A stretch of DNA of 64,000 nt from Candidatus Poseidoniales archaeon (GCA_003602575.1 QQRY01000054.1:32395-96394), one strand, 5' to 3'. Shown: positions 38,890-49,784, counted from the stretch's first letter. Program-made: numbers and translations. Notes: generated from the sequence alone by a model not told the origin.

Positions 38890-39547
38890 CCATTTCTACT
38901 GATTCGATCTTCAGTTCCCCACGTACACCGTCCCAAGATGTATTTCCTGAAACATCTAGATAGCCATCGAAATGTGGCCCAGAAACTACTAAAGTTTCGT
39001 ATTCGCCACCTTCGCCATCCACATTAAATCTATACTTTTGAGAAAGTTCTTCCATTTCATCTAATGAATTTTTAGTCAAGACATGTCCTATCCATTTTTC
39101 TGTTAACCCTTCACATGCAACACTTGTAATCATAACTTTAAATCCATTTGAAACAAGACCTCTCATGTGCCCTAGGCTACTTTGATGCCACAATGGAGTC
39201 CAACTTTTGATGCCAAGCCTATGACACATTCTTTCAATTCGTGACTTTTGATAATCAGAACGAATCGCACCAGAAACCAAACCATCTATTTCTAGTTCAC
39301 TTAATTTATTCTCTAAATCTAAAATCTCCTGTTCTTGTATACCTTCGCTGTCTATGCTCAACCAGTTTAAACCAGCTAATTTTGCCTGTTTTTCTACAAT
39401 TTCTGTTCCAGGTATTTGAAACATCCATGAATCTTTTCCAGTTATCATAACAGTGACAAGACAATCGATGTCCCATCCTTTACACTTAGCCCACCACCAT
39501 GCAGCCGAGGAATCTTTACCCCCTGATGACAATATGGCAACTCGCAT
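38879..39547 (-). CDS. dph6: Diphthine--ammonia ligase family (ATP-PPase)
   Basis: MRVAILSSGGKDSSAAWWWAKCKGW; VSGAIRSDYQKSRIERMCHRLGIKSWTPLW; GEGGEYETLVVSGPHF. Confidence 0.92.
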   Translation of the reverse strand: MRVAILSSGGKDSSAAWWWAKCKGWDIDCLVTVMITGKDSWMFQIPGTEIVEKQAKLAGLNWLSIDSEGIQEQEILDLENKLSELEIDGLVSGAIRSDYQKSRIERMCHRLGIKSWTPLWHQSSLGHMRGLVSNGFKVMITSVACEGLTEKWIGHVLTKNSLDEMEELSQKYRFNVDGEGGEYETLVVSGPHFDGYLDVSGNTSWDGVRGELKIESVEMVRT

Positions 39548-39705
39548 GAAAAGGGCAGAAACTCTTACCTCATGAGTTTGAGGGTGAAACTAGTAGGAGT
39601 TATAGGGGTCGAGCATACTGTGATGCTTAGCGAGAGTGAGTCAGTGGGTAGTAATCAACCCTCATGCTCATAAAGTGTCGAGTAAAGGAAGGGATAAGTG
39701 AGATT

Positions 39706-40428
39706 ATGCAACCAAGTGGAAGAGGATACGATCATGGAATTACAACATTCAGCCCAGATGGAAGGCTATTCCAAGTAGAATATGCTAGAGAGTCTGTTAA
39801 AAGAGGAACTACAACCGCTGGTTTGAAGTTCAAAGATGGAGTAGTTTTAGTTTGTGATAAAAGAATTATTAGTAGATTAATTATTCCTGAATCTATTGAA
39901 AAGATGTTTAAAATCGATAATCACGTTGGAGTTGCAACATCTGGACTTGTAGCAGATGCAAGACAACTAGTTGCACGTGCAAGAGTAGAAGCACAAGTAA
40001 ATCGTATTACTTACGGTGCTACGGTTCCTGTAGATGTACTAATCAAAAAACTATGTGACTTCAAACAATCATTCACCCAATACGGCGGTTCAAGACCTTT
40101 TGGAACTGCTCTGTTAATTGGCGGAGTTGACGCAAATGGAATTCACCTTTACGAGACAGACCCAAGTGGAGCATATCAATCATATCATGCAGGTGCGATT
40201 GGTAGCGGAAGAAACACTGTTATCGAATACTTCGAAAAGAATTGGAAAGAGAATATGACTCTAAATGCTGCAATGAAGATGGGTCTTGAAGGACTTAGAT
40301 TCTCTAATGATACAGAACTTAATCGTGATGCAGTAGAAGTATCAGTAATAGATTCGGATGGCTTTAGAGTCCTAGACAGGGATGAAGTCAACAAGCAAAT
40401 TGATAGATTGAAGCCTCTAGAAGAGTGA
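39706..40428 (+). CDS. psmA: Proteasome subunit alpha
   Basis: MQPSGRGYDHGITTFSPDGRLFQVEYARESVKRGTTTAGLKFKDGVVLVCDKR. Start trimmed from 39664 to ATG 39706. Confidence 0.96.
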   Translation: MQPSGRGYDHGITTFSPDGRLFQVEYARESVKRGTTTAGLKFKDGVVLVCDKRIISRLIIPESIEKMFKIDNHVGVATSGLVADARQLVARARVEAQVNRITYGATVPVDVLIKKLCDFKQSFTQYGGSRPFGTALLIGGVDANGIHLYETDPSGAYQSYHAGAIGSGRNTVIEYFEKNWKENMTLNAAMKMGLEGLRFSNDTELNRDAVEVSVIDSDGFRVLDRDEVNKQIDRLKPLEE

Positions 40429-40460
40429 TTTCACCGCTACACTCATTGAGTGCCTAACTT

Positions 40461-41168
40461 ATGGCACATACAGGGAGACACATGGTAAGCCTAGATAATT
40501 CAGTTTTGGCACGGATGGAAAAGGGCGGAAAGCGCTATGAAATTTTAGTCGACCCAGACTTGGTTGATGATTTCAAGAATGATCCAAATTCAGTAAATAT
40601 TGATGACTTCCTAGCAATGGATGAAGTATTTCACGATGCCCGCTCTGGAGAAAGACCAACTGAAGAAGCAATTGAAAATACTTTCAATACCCAAGATATT
40701 CTTGAAATTGCAAAAATTATTCTCGACAAGGGTAGTATTCAACTCACAACTGGTCAACGTAAAGAGATGGTTGAACGTATGCGACAACAAATAATACATC
40801 ATATACACAGCCAAGCTGTTGACCCGAAATCAAAGAGTCCTCACCCAAGAACTCGAATTGAATTAGCACTTGATGAATCTCGCTATTCGGTCGACCCTTT
40901 CAAGAAACTTGATTTACAAATCCAAGAAGCAATCGATAAACTAAAAGTTTTGATTCCGCTATCTTTTGAAACAATTAGATTAGCATTCAAAGTCCCTGGA
41001 ACTGGCTATGGTTCGGCGCACAGACTACTGCGACAATATCAAGTCAAAGAAGGCTGGCTAGAAGATGGTTCTTGGGCTTGCGTCATCGATTGTCCTGCAG
41101 GTATGAAAGGTGAAATTATTGGAATGATAATGAAAGTTTCTTCCCAAACCGAAGTCAAAGAGATGTGA
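40461..41168 (+). CDS. SBDS/Sdo1 ribosome maturation protein
   Basis: LARMEKGGKRYEILVDPDLV, FHDARSGERPTEE, IIHHIHSQAVDPKSKSPHPRTRIELAL. Confidence 0.94.
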   Translation: MAHTGRHMVSLDNSVLARMEKGGKRYEILVDPDLVDDFKNDPNSVNIDDFLAMDEVFHDARSGERPTEEAIENTFNTQDILEIAKIILDKGSIQLTTGQRKEMVERMRQQIIHHIHSQAVDPKSKSPHPRTRIELALDESRYSVDPFKKLDLQIQEAIDKLKVLIPLSFETIRLAFKVPGTGYGSAHRLLRQYQVKEGWLEDGSWACVIDCPAGMKGEIIGMIMKVSSQTEVKEM

Positions 41169-41237
41169 ATTAGTCTCTGTATTCTTTGGGTCGGCTTTAT
41201 CATGGGTTGTTGTTTCGCCCGTTTTGGAGAAGAAGAA

Positions 41238-41933
41238 ATGTCCCAAGGTCGAAGCGACGCCGAGCTGCGTCTCGTGACCCCGGGTATGGCAATCGGGCCA
41301 TGCGCCGGGAAGCGAATAGGAAGTGGTGCAATCGCACTAAATGATGAAATTATTGCAACCAAATTAGGTTGGGCTAAAGAATTTAACGGCACCGTATCGG
41401 TTGACCCAATCAATAGTTCGTATATTCCTCGCTCTGGAGACCTAATTGTAGCAACAGTTGCTGAAGTTAGAAATAACCTTTGGTTCATGAATATCAATGG
41501 TTCTTTTCAAGGATTACTCCCTATGTCTCTCGCACCGTGGAAAGTTGAATTTGGAGCGGCTAGGCAGCATATGGGAATTGGAGATGTAGCATTGGCTCGT
41601 GTCCAGGAAGTTGATGAATGTCATAATGTAGTTCTAACAATGAAAGGTATTGGACTTAGACGTCTAAACCAAGGTGCTCTTCTTACAGTTCCGGTGAATC
41701 ATATTGATAGAATCAAAGGAAAAGATAACTCAACTCTTGAAAGACTCAAGAGCGCTAGTGATTGTAGAATAATCATTGGACAAAATGGGAAAGTATGGGT
41801 TGATGGTGATGCTCAAGGCATTGCATGGTCACGTGCAGCAATAGAAATTGCTCAGAGAAGCGGCCACAAAGATACATTCGAGGCAGAACTTACTGCACAC
41901 GAAAAGAATGCTCCAATTAGAGGTGAACAATGA
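41238..41933 (+). CDS. rrp4: Exosome complex RNA-binding protein Rrp4
   Basis: LVTPGMAIG..., S1-like [38 protein letters not shown]-like [16 protein letters not shown]; upstream of rrp41. Confidence 0.93.
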   Translation: MSQGRSDAELRLVTPGMAIGPCAGKRIGSGAIALNDEIIATKLGWAKEFNGTVSVDPINSSYIPRSGDLIVATVAEVRNNLWFMNINGSFQGLLPMSLAPWKVEFGAARQHMGIGDVALARVQEVDECHNVVLTMKGIGLRRLNQGALLTVPVNHIDRIKGKDNSTLERLKSASDCRIIIGQNGKVWVDGDAQGIAWSRAAIEIAQRSGHKDTFEAELTAHEKNAPIRGEQ

Positions 41934-42661
41934 TGGGTGGATATGGCGACGTACAATTATTAAGAGATGATGGTCTAAGACTAGACGGAAGAAAAATAGA
42001 TGAAATGAGACCTGTCAGTATAGAAGCAGGAATACTACCTGCGGCTGATGGTTCTGCAATGGTTACACATGGACTAAATGTTGCAGTAGCAGCAGTTTAC
42101 GGACCAATGGAAGCCCATCCAAGAAAAATTCAGAGACAAGATAGAGCAGTTATTGATGTCAGATATAATATGGCACCATTCTCAACCAGCGACAGAATTA
42201 GACCAGGATATAATAGAAGATCTAGAGAGATTTCCAAAGTAACTGCTGAAGCTCTTGAATCAGTAGTTTTGGTAGAACGTTTCCCACGCTCAAAGATAAG
42301 AGTTGAAATTGAAATCCTCGCTGCTGAAGCTGGTACAAGGTGTGCTGGAATTACCGCTGCATCTGTTGCTCTAGCAGATGCTGGAATACCGATGAGGGAC
42401 TTTATTGTCGGAGTTGCATCTGGAAAGGTCGAAGATACTGTTGTATTAGACTTAGACAAAGCAGAAGATAACTATGGACAGGCAGACTTACCAGTTGGAA
42501 TACTACCTAATACAGGTGAAATAGCATTCCTTCAAATGGATGGTGATCTTTCTCCTGATGAATATAATTTAGCAATGGAATATAATTTCAAAGCAGCCGC
42601 AGAAATTCATGAAGTCATGGTAGACGCGTTAAAGAGAAGATACGAAGGAGGTGAGAACTGA
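41930..42661 (+). CDS. rrp41: Exosome complex exonuclease Rrp41
   Basis: [36 protein letters not shown]; RNase PH fold motifs. Confidence 0.95.
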   Translation: MMGGYGDVQLLRDDGLRLDGRKIDEMRPVSIEAGILPAADGSAMVTHGLNVAVAAVYGPMEAHPRKIQRQDRAVIDVRYNMAPFSTSDRIRPGYNRRSREISKVTAEALESVVLVERFPRSKIRVEIEILAAEAGTRCAGITAASVALADAGIPMRDFIVGVASGKVEDTVVLDLDKAEDNYGQADLPVGILPNTGEIAFLQMDGDLSPDEYNLAMEYNFKAAAEIHEVMVDALKRRYEGGEN

Positions 42662-43446
42662 TGGTAGAATTGGTTCCTACTCTTCTAAGACAAGAATTAG
42701 CCCGATTGGCTGAATCTGACCAAAGAATTGACGGTCGTGCTCAATTTGAAGGGCGTGAAGTAACACTCGAAACCGACTGCCTATACAACGCTGAAGGATC
42801 TGCTAAGGTGACTATGGGTAAGACCATTGTTTACGCTGGTGTCAAATTTGAAATTCGAACTCCTTGGCCAGATAGACCTGCTGAAGGATCATTGATGTGT
42901 GGTGCAGAACTACGCCCTGTTGCACATAGGAAATACGAACCTGGACCTCCTTCACCTGAATCAATTGAACTTGGTAGAGTGGTTGACAGAGGAATCCGTG
43001 AATCCGGTTGTATTGATATGTCCAGTCTTTGTATTGTACCTGGAGAAAAGGTATGGGGTGTTATGATTGATATTCACGTACTATCAGACGGCGGAAATAT
43101 ATTCGATGCATGTGGACTTGCAGCAATAGCAGCTCTTAGGACCGCAATCGTTCCTGCTGAGAGATTCGATGTTGGGGAAGATTATACTTTGAAAGTAAAT
43201 GGAACTCCAATTATGGCATCTTTTACTCGTGTTGGTGGAAGATACATTTACGACCCCTCAGAAGAGGAAGAATTGGGCGGAGACGAGCGAATTCACATCA
43301 CTCTTGGTGATGAAGGACATCTTCACTCACTACAAAAGGGGTTAAGAGGGGTGTTCACGCCCGCCGAATTTGCAGAGATATTCGATGTAGCCCAGCAACG
43401 CTGTGGTGAACTCCGAAATATTGTAGCAAACCAGGAGGGGAACTGA
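42661..43446 (+). CDS. rrp42: Exosome complex protein Rrp42
   Basis: RIDGRAQFEGREVTLE, LGRVVDRGIRESGCIDMSSLCIVPGEKVWGVMIDIHVLSDGGNIFDA. Confidence 0.95.
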   Translation: MVELVPTLLRQELARLAESDQRIDGRAQFEGREVTLETDCLYNAEGSAKVTMGKTIVYAGVKFEIRTPWPDRPAEGSLMCGAELRPVAHRKYEPGPPSPESIELGRVVDRGIRESGCIDMSSLCIVPGEKVWGVMIDIHVLSDGGNIFDACGLAAIAALRTAIVPAERFDVGEDYTLKVNGTPIMASFTRVGGRYIYDPSEEEELGGDERIHITLGDEGHLHSLQKGLRGVFTPAEFAEIFDVAQQRCGELRNIVANQEGN

Positions 43447-43803
43447 TTGGCAAAGCGAACACAAAAAGCAGGCGCAACGGCAAGATTTGGTGCACGATAT
43501 GGTGTATCTGTTAGAAGAAATTCAGCATCCGCATTAGCAAAGAAAAGTGCAAAGTATACATGCCCGGTCTGCCAATACCGCAAGGTTACTCGCAAATCTG
43601 TTGGAATCTGGGAATGTTCAAAATGCGATTATAAATTCGCAGGCGGAGCATGGGAGCCATTCACAAGAGCATCCGATGCAAATAGTAGAATTCTAAGACG
43701 ATCCGTTGAAGGTGCTACTACTGCCGACATGGCATTTATCGCTCAACAAGCTGCTCTAGATTTCGAACGCAGTCTTTCAGAGGAATCCTCTGAAGAAGAG
43801 TGA
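43447..43803 (+). CDS. rpl37ae: Ribosomal protein L37Ae (eL43) with acidic C-terminal extension
   Basis: TTG start; CPVCQYRKVTRKSVGIWECSKCDYKFAGGAWEP; tail RSLSEESSEEE. Confidence 0.93.
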   Translation: MAKRTQKAGATARFGARYGVSVRRNSASALAKKSAKYTCPVCQYRKVTRKSVGIWECSKCDYKFAGGAWEPFTRASDANSRILRRSVEGATTADMAFIAQQAALDFERSLSEESSEEE

Positions 43804-43821
43804 AACCAAAGAGGTTTCAAA

Positions 43822-44049
43822 ATGTCTAGCGACTGGAAACTAAAATTAGATATCCAGTCTAGAAATAATGAGTGTACTGAAGCTCTTTCTTCCGCACTAA
43901 TTACCGACTGTGAAATCAATTGGTCTGGTGATAGTTTCAACATACTAATAGAAGAATCAAAAGCTAAAGATTTACGTGCAATGTGGAATACTAGAGTTAG
44001 AGGTTTGATTGCTGTAGATTCTTTGTTAGAGGTTATTGATGAATACTAA
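43822..44049 (+). CDS. KEOPS complex Pcc1-like protein
   Basis: 75 aa; DLRAMWNTRVRGLIAVDSLLEVI resembles the Pcc1 C-terminal motif; conserved superoperon position. Confidence 0.75.
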   Translation: MSSDWKLKLDIQSRNNECTEALSSALITDCEINWSGDSFNILIEESKAKDLRAMWNTRVRGLIAVDSLLEVIDEY

Positions 44050-44070
44050 GACTTCATCAACCCCTACCCT

Positions 44071-44406
44071 GTGAGATGTAATGGTGAGAATATGGAAAGT
44101 ATGGAACAGTTTCAAATTATTGTTAGTGAAATCCAATCTGCAAGACAACAAATTGCTGGTTTAAAAGCACAAATTCTAGAATTAGAAGCTACTGCTGAAG
44201 CGGTAAAAAATCAACCTAAAGAACTTGCACTTCACCAACAACTTGGTGGAGTATTAATCGAAGTTTCAGATAGAAAATCTCTACATGAAGTTTTATTGAA
44301 AGATATCGAATCACTAAATGAACACATGTCTCGCTTCGAGACACGTGAAAAAGAACTTGTATCTTCATATGAAGAATTAAAGAAAGTTCTAGAGGGATCT
44401 CAGTGA
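44071..44406 (+). CDS. Prefoldin subunit beta
   Basis: Coiled-coil / beta-hairpin / coiled-coil layout; ALHQQLGGVLIEVSDRKSLHEVLLKDIESL. ATG alternatives at 44092 and 44101. Confidence 0.82.
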   Translation: MRCNGENMESMEQFQIIVSEIQSARQQIAGLKAQILELEATAEAVKNQPKELALHQQLGGVLIEVSDRKSLHEVLLKDIESLNEHMSRFETREKELVSSYEELKKVLEGSQ

Positions 44407-45410
44407 ACTCTGAGGTTGACAAAGATATCTCGGCCTTAATGGCCAAACTAGATGCTTGGATAGAGAAGTATTGCTCTAATGGAGCAGTACCAGTACTCAC
44501 TGGGATGAACGGAGACATGGATACTGTAGGCTCAGCAATCGCATTATCTTCATGCAATAGCAATATGATGGCTTGCGGGCTTCATTTGGGAAGAGTTGCA
44601 AAGAAAGTTTGTGATGAACTTTCAGCGCCTTTCAGAAAAATAGGCGCAAATCATTCCAACTGGCCACCATCTCTATCCGGGATAATAATTGTCGATGCAG
44701 CTTCACCATCTCAAACTGGAATCGATTTACCAGAAGGAGTACCAAAGTGCATAATAGACCATCATGATACAGATGATTGGAATCTATCCTCGGATGATAT
44801 CATGATTAAAGCTAGTGTTTCTGCAACCACTGAGATAATTACTCAATATTTATCTCAATACTCTCCACAATCACTTACAACACCGGTTAGAAAACTCCTC
44901 ATTGCAGGTCTAATTACTGATACTGGCAGATATCGGCATGCTGGGAAATCGGCATTTTCTGCTACAGTAACACTACTTGAAGATGAGCAAATCGATTTTC
45001 CATCTCTGGTTGAATTCATCGAAAGTCAAGAAACAAGTCCAAGTGAAAGAGGTAGCCTCCTAAGAGGACTTGAAAGATCAAAGTCCATAGAATCTGGAAG
45101 TTGGAACATAGTATATACAAACAGCGGCACACTTGAAGGGCGTCTAGCTACTTTACTTATTGGAACAGGTGCTGAAATTTCCCTAGTCAGTAGAACCCGT
45201 GAAGGAGTAACTAGATTGACTGCTAGAGCGTCAAGAAAAACTACACTTCATGGAATACATCTCGGAGAAATTATGGAAACTATTTCTCAACAAATCGGTG
45301 GTGATGGCGGGGGACATGGTGGCGCTGCAGGATGGAGTGGTAAGGCTGATAGAATAGCTGCTGAGTCCGCATTCATAGCCCAAGTTGCAACGATTAATCG
45401 TAAGGAGTGA
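44403..45410 (+). CDS. DHH/DHHA1 family phosphoesterase (RecJ-like)
   Basis: NGDMDTVGSAIAL, IIVDAASPSQTG, IIDHHDTDDW, GGDGGGHGGAAGW. Confidence 0.88.
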   Translation: MNSEVDKDISALMAKLDAWIEKYCSNGAVPVLTGMNGDMDTVGSAIALSSCNSNMMACGLHLGRVAKKVCDELSAPFRKIGANHSNWPPSLSGIIIVDAASPSQTGIDLPEGVPKCIIDHHDTDDWNLSSDDIMIKASVSATTEIITQYLSQYSPQSLTTPVRKLLIAGLITDTGRYRHAGKSAFSATVTLLEDEQIDFPSLVEFIESQETSPSERGSLLRGLERSKSIESGSWNIVYTNSGTLEGRLATLLIGTGAEISLVSRTREGVTRLTARASRKTTLHGIHLGEIMETISQQIGGDGGGHGGAAGWSGKADRIAAESAFIAQVATINRKE

Positions 45411-46480
45411 AAAAAATGACTCATATAGACGTTCCAAACTCGCCTGGTTACCTAATATCTAGATGGAGAGAAAAGGGACCTGTTGAACTCCCAAAATTGA
45501 CCGAATGGAAAGAAGAAATGAATATTGAATCTTGGCTAATGATTGCAGAGGCCGCTATGTTTCTTGATGCTGCCGAACTTTTGGCCATCGTTGAAAGTGA
45601 ATTAACCCCTGCAGAAAAAGCAACTTTGGGCCTAGTAAGAAGGAGAATGCTAGGCGACCAACATCTAGAGCAAGCCATTAATGATGCGATTGAAATTGCA
45701 AAAAATCCTGAATCTCGAGACTTAAAATTAGAAGGGCGACTAAGGATGGAAAGAGGCTTGAGTAGGTTTGAATCTGGCGATACTGAGGGAGCAGAAGAAG
45801 ATTTAACATGGGCTGAAATTCGTTTGAAGTCAGTTTCAAAAGCAAGTCGAGACCATGATTTGTCATTGCTCAATAAGGCAGCATTTCACATGGCAGTTGG
45901 AGCACCACTAATGGCACTAACTGTTTACTCAGATATTTCACGAACTGCTGGCCATGCTGATGAAACGATTGCAATTTCAAGGATTGGCGCAAGTAGAATC
46001 AGAGCATCATTGGGCCATACCTTTGATGCTGCAAGACATGCCTGGAATGCACATGCTCACGCCATTAAGGCATTTCAGACAAATATGGCCATTGAGGCAG
46101 GAACACTTTACATAGAACTTTCATTGGATAGTATTGATGAAAATGCTGAACGAATGAAAGATCAAGTCAGTCAAGCAAAGCCAAGAAGTGCTACCGATGA
46201 CGAACCAAATTATAGTGCAAATATTAACGACATTGAAGATGTTTTCATGTGGTGTCATTCGAAACTACCTGAATCAAATTCAGGTGAACAAAGACCAGAT
46301 CTTAGAGCAATGGTCAGTATTGCATCTAAAATCAATAAGTTAGAATTGTTTGAAAATCTTCTCTCAAATCCAGACGGTGTTGAGGATTCGATGTTGGTTG
46401 CGATAATTCAGGCTTGCGTTAGTGACGAAGAATTGCGTAAAAAGTGGAATCAAAGACTAACAGTATTAACTATGATATAA
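45407..46480 (+). CDS. Hypothetical helical-repeat (TPR-like) protein
   Basis: 357 aa, Ala/Glu-rich helical repeats; overlaps DHH stop by 4 nt. Confidence 0.6.
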   Translation: MKKMTHIDVPNSPGYLISRWREKGPVELPKLTEWKEEMNIESWLMIAEAAMFLDAAELLAIVESELTPAEKATLGLVRRRMLGDQHLEQAINDAIEIAKNPESRDLKLEGRLRMERGLSRFESGDTEGAEEDLTWAEIRLKSVSKASRDHDLSLLNKAAFHMAVGAPLMALTVYSDISRTAGHADETIAISRIGASRIRASLGHTFDAARHAWNAHAHAIKAFQTNMAIEAGTLYIELSLDSIDENAERMKDQVSQAKPRSATDDEPNYSANINDIEDVFMWCHSKLPESNSGEQRPDLRAMVSIASKINKLELFENLLSNPDGVEDSMLVAIIQACVSDEELRKKWNQRLTVLTMI

Positions 46481-46481
46481 T

Positions 46482-46889
46482 CTATAGATTGACGCACCAT
46501 TCACTTAATTCTTGAAATTCTTCATTTGTCCAATCTAAAAGTGGCGGGATTTCTTTCCACCATCTAACTTCACTTACATTCTCATCATCAACTTCCCATT
46601 GAGTAAGGTTCTCAATGTCTTCAACAATCACATGTCCAACCCAACCTTTTGGATAGTATTGTTTATTCCAAGCAACAAGTTTACCGACACAACCTGTTTC
46701 TTCTTTTAATTCTCTAAGTAGTGCTTGTTCAGGAGTTTCTCCATCCATTATGTGGCCTCCTGGAATCTCCCAACCACGTTTCGGATGTCTTACGAATAAT
46801 ACCCGCCCACCTTGTCCCATAAGCGTCGGTTTTTCTCCAGCACAAGTGACCCATGCCAAGGTAAAGATTGGTTTCTCCAAATCATTCAC
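46482..46889 (-). CDS. NUDIX hydrolase
   Basis: Nudix box [23 protein letters not shown]. Confidence 0.92.
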   Translation of the reverse strand: MNDLEKPIFTLAWVTCAGEKPTLMGQGGRVLFVRHPKRGWEIPGGHIMDGETPEQALLRELKEETGCVGKLVAWNKQYYPKGWVGHVIVEDIENLTQWEVDDENVSEVRWWKEIPPLLDWTNEEFQELSEWCVNL

Positions 46890-47910
46890 CGAATCCTAAT
46901 TTAGCCTTGTCAAGCCATTCTTTAGCCCAATCTTCACCTTGAGCCAGTAACCTCCTTGCTAAGAAAAAGGCTTCAGAATAATCTTCATTTCCAATCAATT
47001 CTTGCAGTTTATTCATATCAGGGTGCTGGCTTTCTGACTCTTCTACTACTAATTCTTCAGACTCAACATTATTATTCGGCTTTGATACTCTTTGTGATAG
47101 TTTTAACATCTGATCTAAAAATTGATCTCGCTTCTCAACAGTTGGTTGAGACCAAGGTTTCTGTTTCTCTCCATCCATCTTTCCAGTAAGTCTAGATAAG
47201 AATTCATCCCTTGGAGTAAGATGTTCTCTAATATTTTGGACATGGTCATAACACATCCATGCCTCATCAACTTCCCCCCTTCTCTCATGTAAACGACCCA
47301 ATTCCATCCATAATTCATGATTATTAGGTCTGTGAGCAAGAAGATGTTTAGACAACTCAATGAAAATTTCAGTATAACCTGAATCCCTAAGTCTCTCAAT
47401 ACGCCTACCAAAGATAATATTGGCTCTCTGATCTGTGAAATCTAATCTCTTACACCTTGAAACAAATTCTTCTATATTCTCTTCAAGAGAATTATCTTTG
47501 GAAAGGTTGCTCCACCAGTTATCGGGTTCTAGAGGATCTCTTGTAAATGCTGCTTCAAGTAATTCTAAACCTAATTTGAGAAAATCGATTCCTTTTAGCT
47601 GTTCTATATTTTCAGAATCTCTTCCAAGAACTGAAAAAACATCCTCAAGCAATGCACATAAACCATCACCATCATTCAAAATCACCTTAATATCAGCCAA
47701 ACAACGCCAATTTCTTTCATCTGTGAAATCATGCAGTATCGCTTGTCTCGCATTTTGTTCAGCCCAAGACATGTTCTCATCAAATCGAGTTCTATCCCTA
47801 TTAGCCAATCCCACGAACTTCTGAGATTGTGAGCGATAACGGTTTCCAAGATTGCGTCGCGGGTGTTGAAGTAAATCCCCACTATCCTGTGACAAAAAAA
47901 CACCTCTCAT
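46882..47910 (-). CDS. Hypothetical TPR-like protein
   Basis: [45 protein letters not shown] is TPR-like; overlaps NUDIX and UbiD genes by a few nt. Confidence 0.6.
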   Translation of the reverse strand: MRGVFLSQDSGDLLQHPRRNLGNRYRSQSQKFVGLANRDRTRFDENMSWAEQNARQAILHDFTDERNWRCLADIKVILNDGDGLCALLEDVFSVLGRDSENIEQLKGIDFLKLGLELLEAAFTRDPLEPDNWWSNLSKDNSLEENIEEFVSRCKRLDFTDQRANIIFGRRIERLRDSGYTEIFIELSKHLLAHRPNNHELWMELGRLHERRGEVDEAWMCYDHVQNIREHLTPRDEFLSRLTGKMDGEKQKPWSQPTVEKRDQFLDQMLKLSQRVSKPNNNVESEELVVEESESQHPDMNKLQELIGNEDYSEAFFLARRLLAQGEDWAKEWLDKAKLGFGE

Positions 47911-49178
47911 TGTACAGACATGAATCCACTTCTATCATAACCAAACGGAATTGTAGCATCGAAGCCTACCTTTGAGGTGGTACCGTCTTCATTACGTGAT
48001 GGATCTAATGAACTACCTTTTTGATTTGATAAGATAACCGTGTCCTTGTCAGGTTGCCATCTAGTTGCCATTGCCCATTCAACTCTAACGGGGTCTGAAA
48101 TATCTATATCTTCGTCTACAATTGTCACCATCTTCATACTTCTATGTCCATCCAATGCAGCATTAATTGCTTTTATTCCATCATCATGGTTATTTTTCTT
48201 GATTTTTACAACTGCTGATAACCAGCCACAACCACCTTCTGTCATGTGGACATCTAAACACTCACATACCTTGTTTACTGCGTCTTTTATCGTCGGCGCT
48301 CTTGGCAACCCCATCAGAGTTTTATGCTCTGCTTCACCAGGAATTAATGCATGGAAAATAGGATCATTACGATGGATTAATCCGTCTATCTCAATTACCG
48401 GTTCTTTACGAATATCGTCAACCGTTCCAGTAATATCCACATATGGACCTTCATCATCATTTTCCAGAGTTATTCTTCCCCACATAACATATTCAGAATC
48501 TGCAGGAACTTGTATACCATTAGGCATTTTTGTAAGTTTGAGTGGTTTTGAATATAACTTTTCATGAAGGGCTGCAGCTATAGTTAATTCATCTATATTA
48601 TCACTAAATGACATTGCTGCTGCAAGTAAGACTACAGGGTCTGGTGCATTAACGACAGCAATTTTGACTTCATTACCTTCTTCTCTAGCCTTCAGCATCA
48701 TAGTTCTAAGATGTCTAGGGACCAATCTTACAACAGTATGATTAGAATCTCTCAAAAATTGACGGTGGAATGACATATTTCTAATTCCATCATATTCAGC
48801 AATAATTACACTTGCAGAAGAATATCTACCTCTATCCTGTGGCCAATGATGTGGGATTGGAATTAATTCTAAATTTACTTCATCTTGCATATTCTCATAG
48901 CATTCTGCTTCTGAGGCATCTACCAAAATAGGTTGTGAAGGGTTTTCCATGGCCCATGCAAGAGTGTCAATATATTGTTCAGGAGTTATTCCTATTGCTT
49001 GACACAAACGTTCCCGAGTAAGCAAGTTTACTGCTGCTTTATGACCCGGAGTTTCGATGATTTGATCAAATACCGTTAGCGAATGATTATTCTCATTAGA
49101 ATACTTCCACATACCGTGAATCAAACTAACCGGAGAGGTTTCAGTTTCTGCAAATTCCAAATGGTCACGAAACGCCAT
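47907..49178 (-). CDS. UbiD-family decarboxylase (candidate anhydromevalonate phosphate decarboxylase)
   Basis: ASVIIAEYDGIRNMSFHRQFLRD, LAAAMSFSDNIDELTIAAALHEKLYSKPLKL, VPADSEYVMWGRI..., FHALIPGEAEHKTLMGLPR are UbiD-like. Substrate assignment is inference. Confidence 0.85.
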   Translation of the reverse strand: MAFRDHLEFAETETSPVSLIHGMWKYSNENNHSLTVFDQIIETPGHKAAVNLLTRERLCQAIGITPEQYIDTLAWAMENPSQPILVDASEAECYENMQDEVNLELIPIPHHWPQDRGRYSSASVIIAEYDGIRNMSFHRQFLRDSNHTVVRLVPRHLRTMMLKAREEGNEVKIAVVNAPDPVVLLAAAMSFSDNIDELTIAAALHEKLYSKPLKLTKMPNGIQVPADSEYVMWGRITLENDDEGPYVDITGTVDDIRKEPVIEIDGLIHRNDPIFHALIPGEAEHKTLMGLPRAPTIKDAVNKVCECLDVHMTEGGCGWLSAVVKIKKNNHDDGIKAINAALDGHRSMKMVTIVDEDIDISDPVRVEWAMATRWQPDKDTVILSNQKGSSLDPSRNEDGTTSKVGFDATIPFGYDRSGFMSVQ

Positions 49179-49345
49179 ATACTGCCCACAAGAAATAGTC
49201 GCTTGAACCTTTCACCTAAATGGCCTTAATTTATACATAATTTAACCATTATCTAATTTGTTCAACTACAATCTCAAATTCAGTTCATGGGTCGTTGTTA
49301 AATAGGGGCTTCGAGTCGGCGAATTGCTTCAATGAGGTTGATATT

Positions 49346-49774
49346 ATGGGCAGAGGACTCTTCGCAGGTGCCAAGATGGCAAAGGATCGACAAAAATTCC
49401 GTTGGTCAGATCGTAGATATAAGAAGCGTATGCTAAAGTCTCGTGCTAAGCACGACCCTCTTGCAGGTTCAACTCAAGCCAAGGGTATCGTCGTAGAAAA
49501 AGTAGGTATTGAAGCAAAACAACCTAACTCAGGAATCCGTAAAGCTGTCAAAATTTCTCTTATCAAAAACGGAAATAAATTGACTGCTTTCGCTCCAGGA
49601 GATGGTGCAATAAATTTCATCGATGAACACGATGAAGTAATGGTCGAAGGTATCGGCGGTCGTATGGGTCGTTCTTATGGAGATATTCCAGGGGTTAGAT
49701 ACAAGGTTATCCAAGTCAACGGTGTGTCTCTAGATGAGATGGTCCGTGGAAGAAAGGAGAAACCAGTTCGCTGA
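49346..49774 (+). CDS. rps12: Ribosomal protein S12 (uS12)
   Basis: [48 protein letters not shown]; start trimmed to ATG 49346 ([11 protein letters not shown]). Confidence 0.96.
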   Translation: MGRGLFAGAKMAKDRQKFRWSDRRYKKRMLKSRAKHDPLAGSTQAKGIVVEKVGIEAKQPNSGIRKAVKISLIKNGNKLTAFAPGDGAINFIDEHDEVMVEGIGGRMGRSYGDIPGVRYKVIQVNGVSLDEMVRGRKEKPVR

Positions 49775-49784
49775 GGTGTTTTTT

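Noticed and set aside
41238-41330. Local GC-rich stretch at the rrp4 start as a possible foreign insert
   Set aside because: Short, in-frame and within a conserved superoperon; better explained by local composition of the N-terminal coding region.
48040-48567. 175-aa plus-strand ORF
   Set aside because: Antisense to UbiD-family gene; hydrophobic/Ser composition from the reverse frame.
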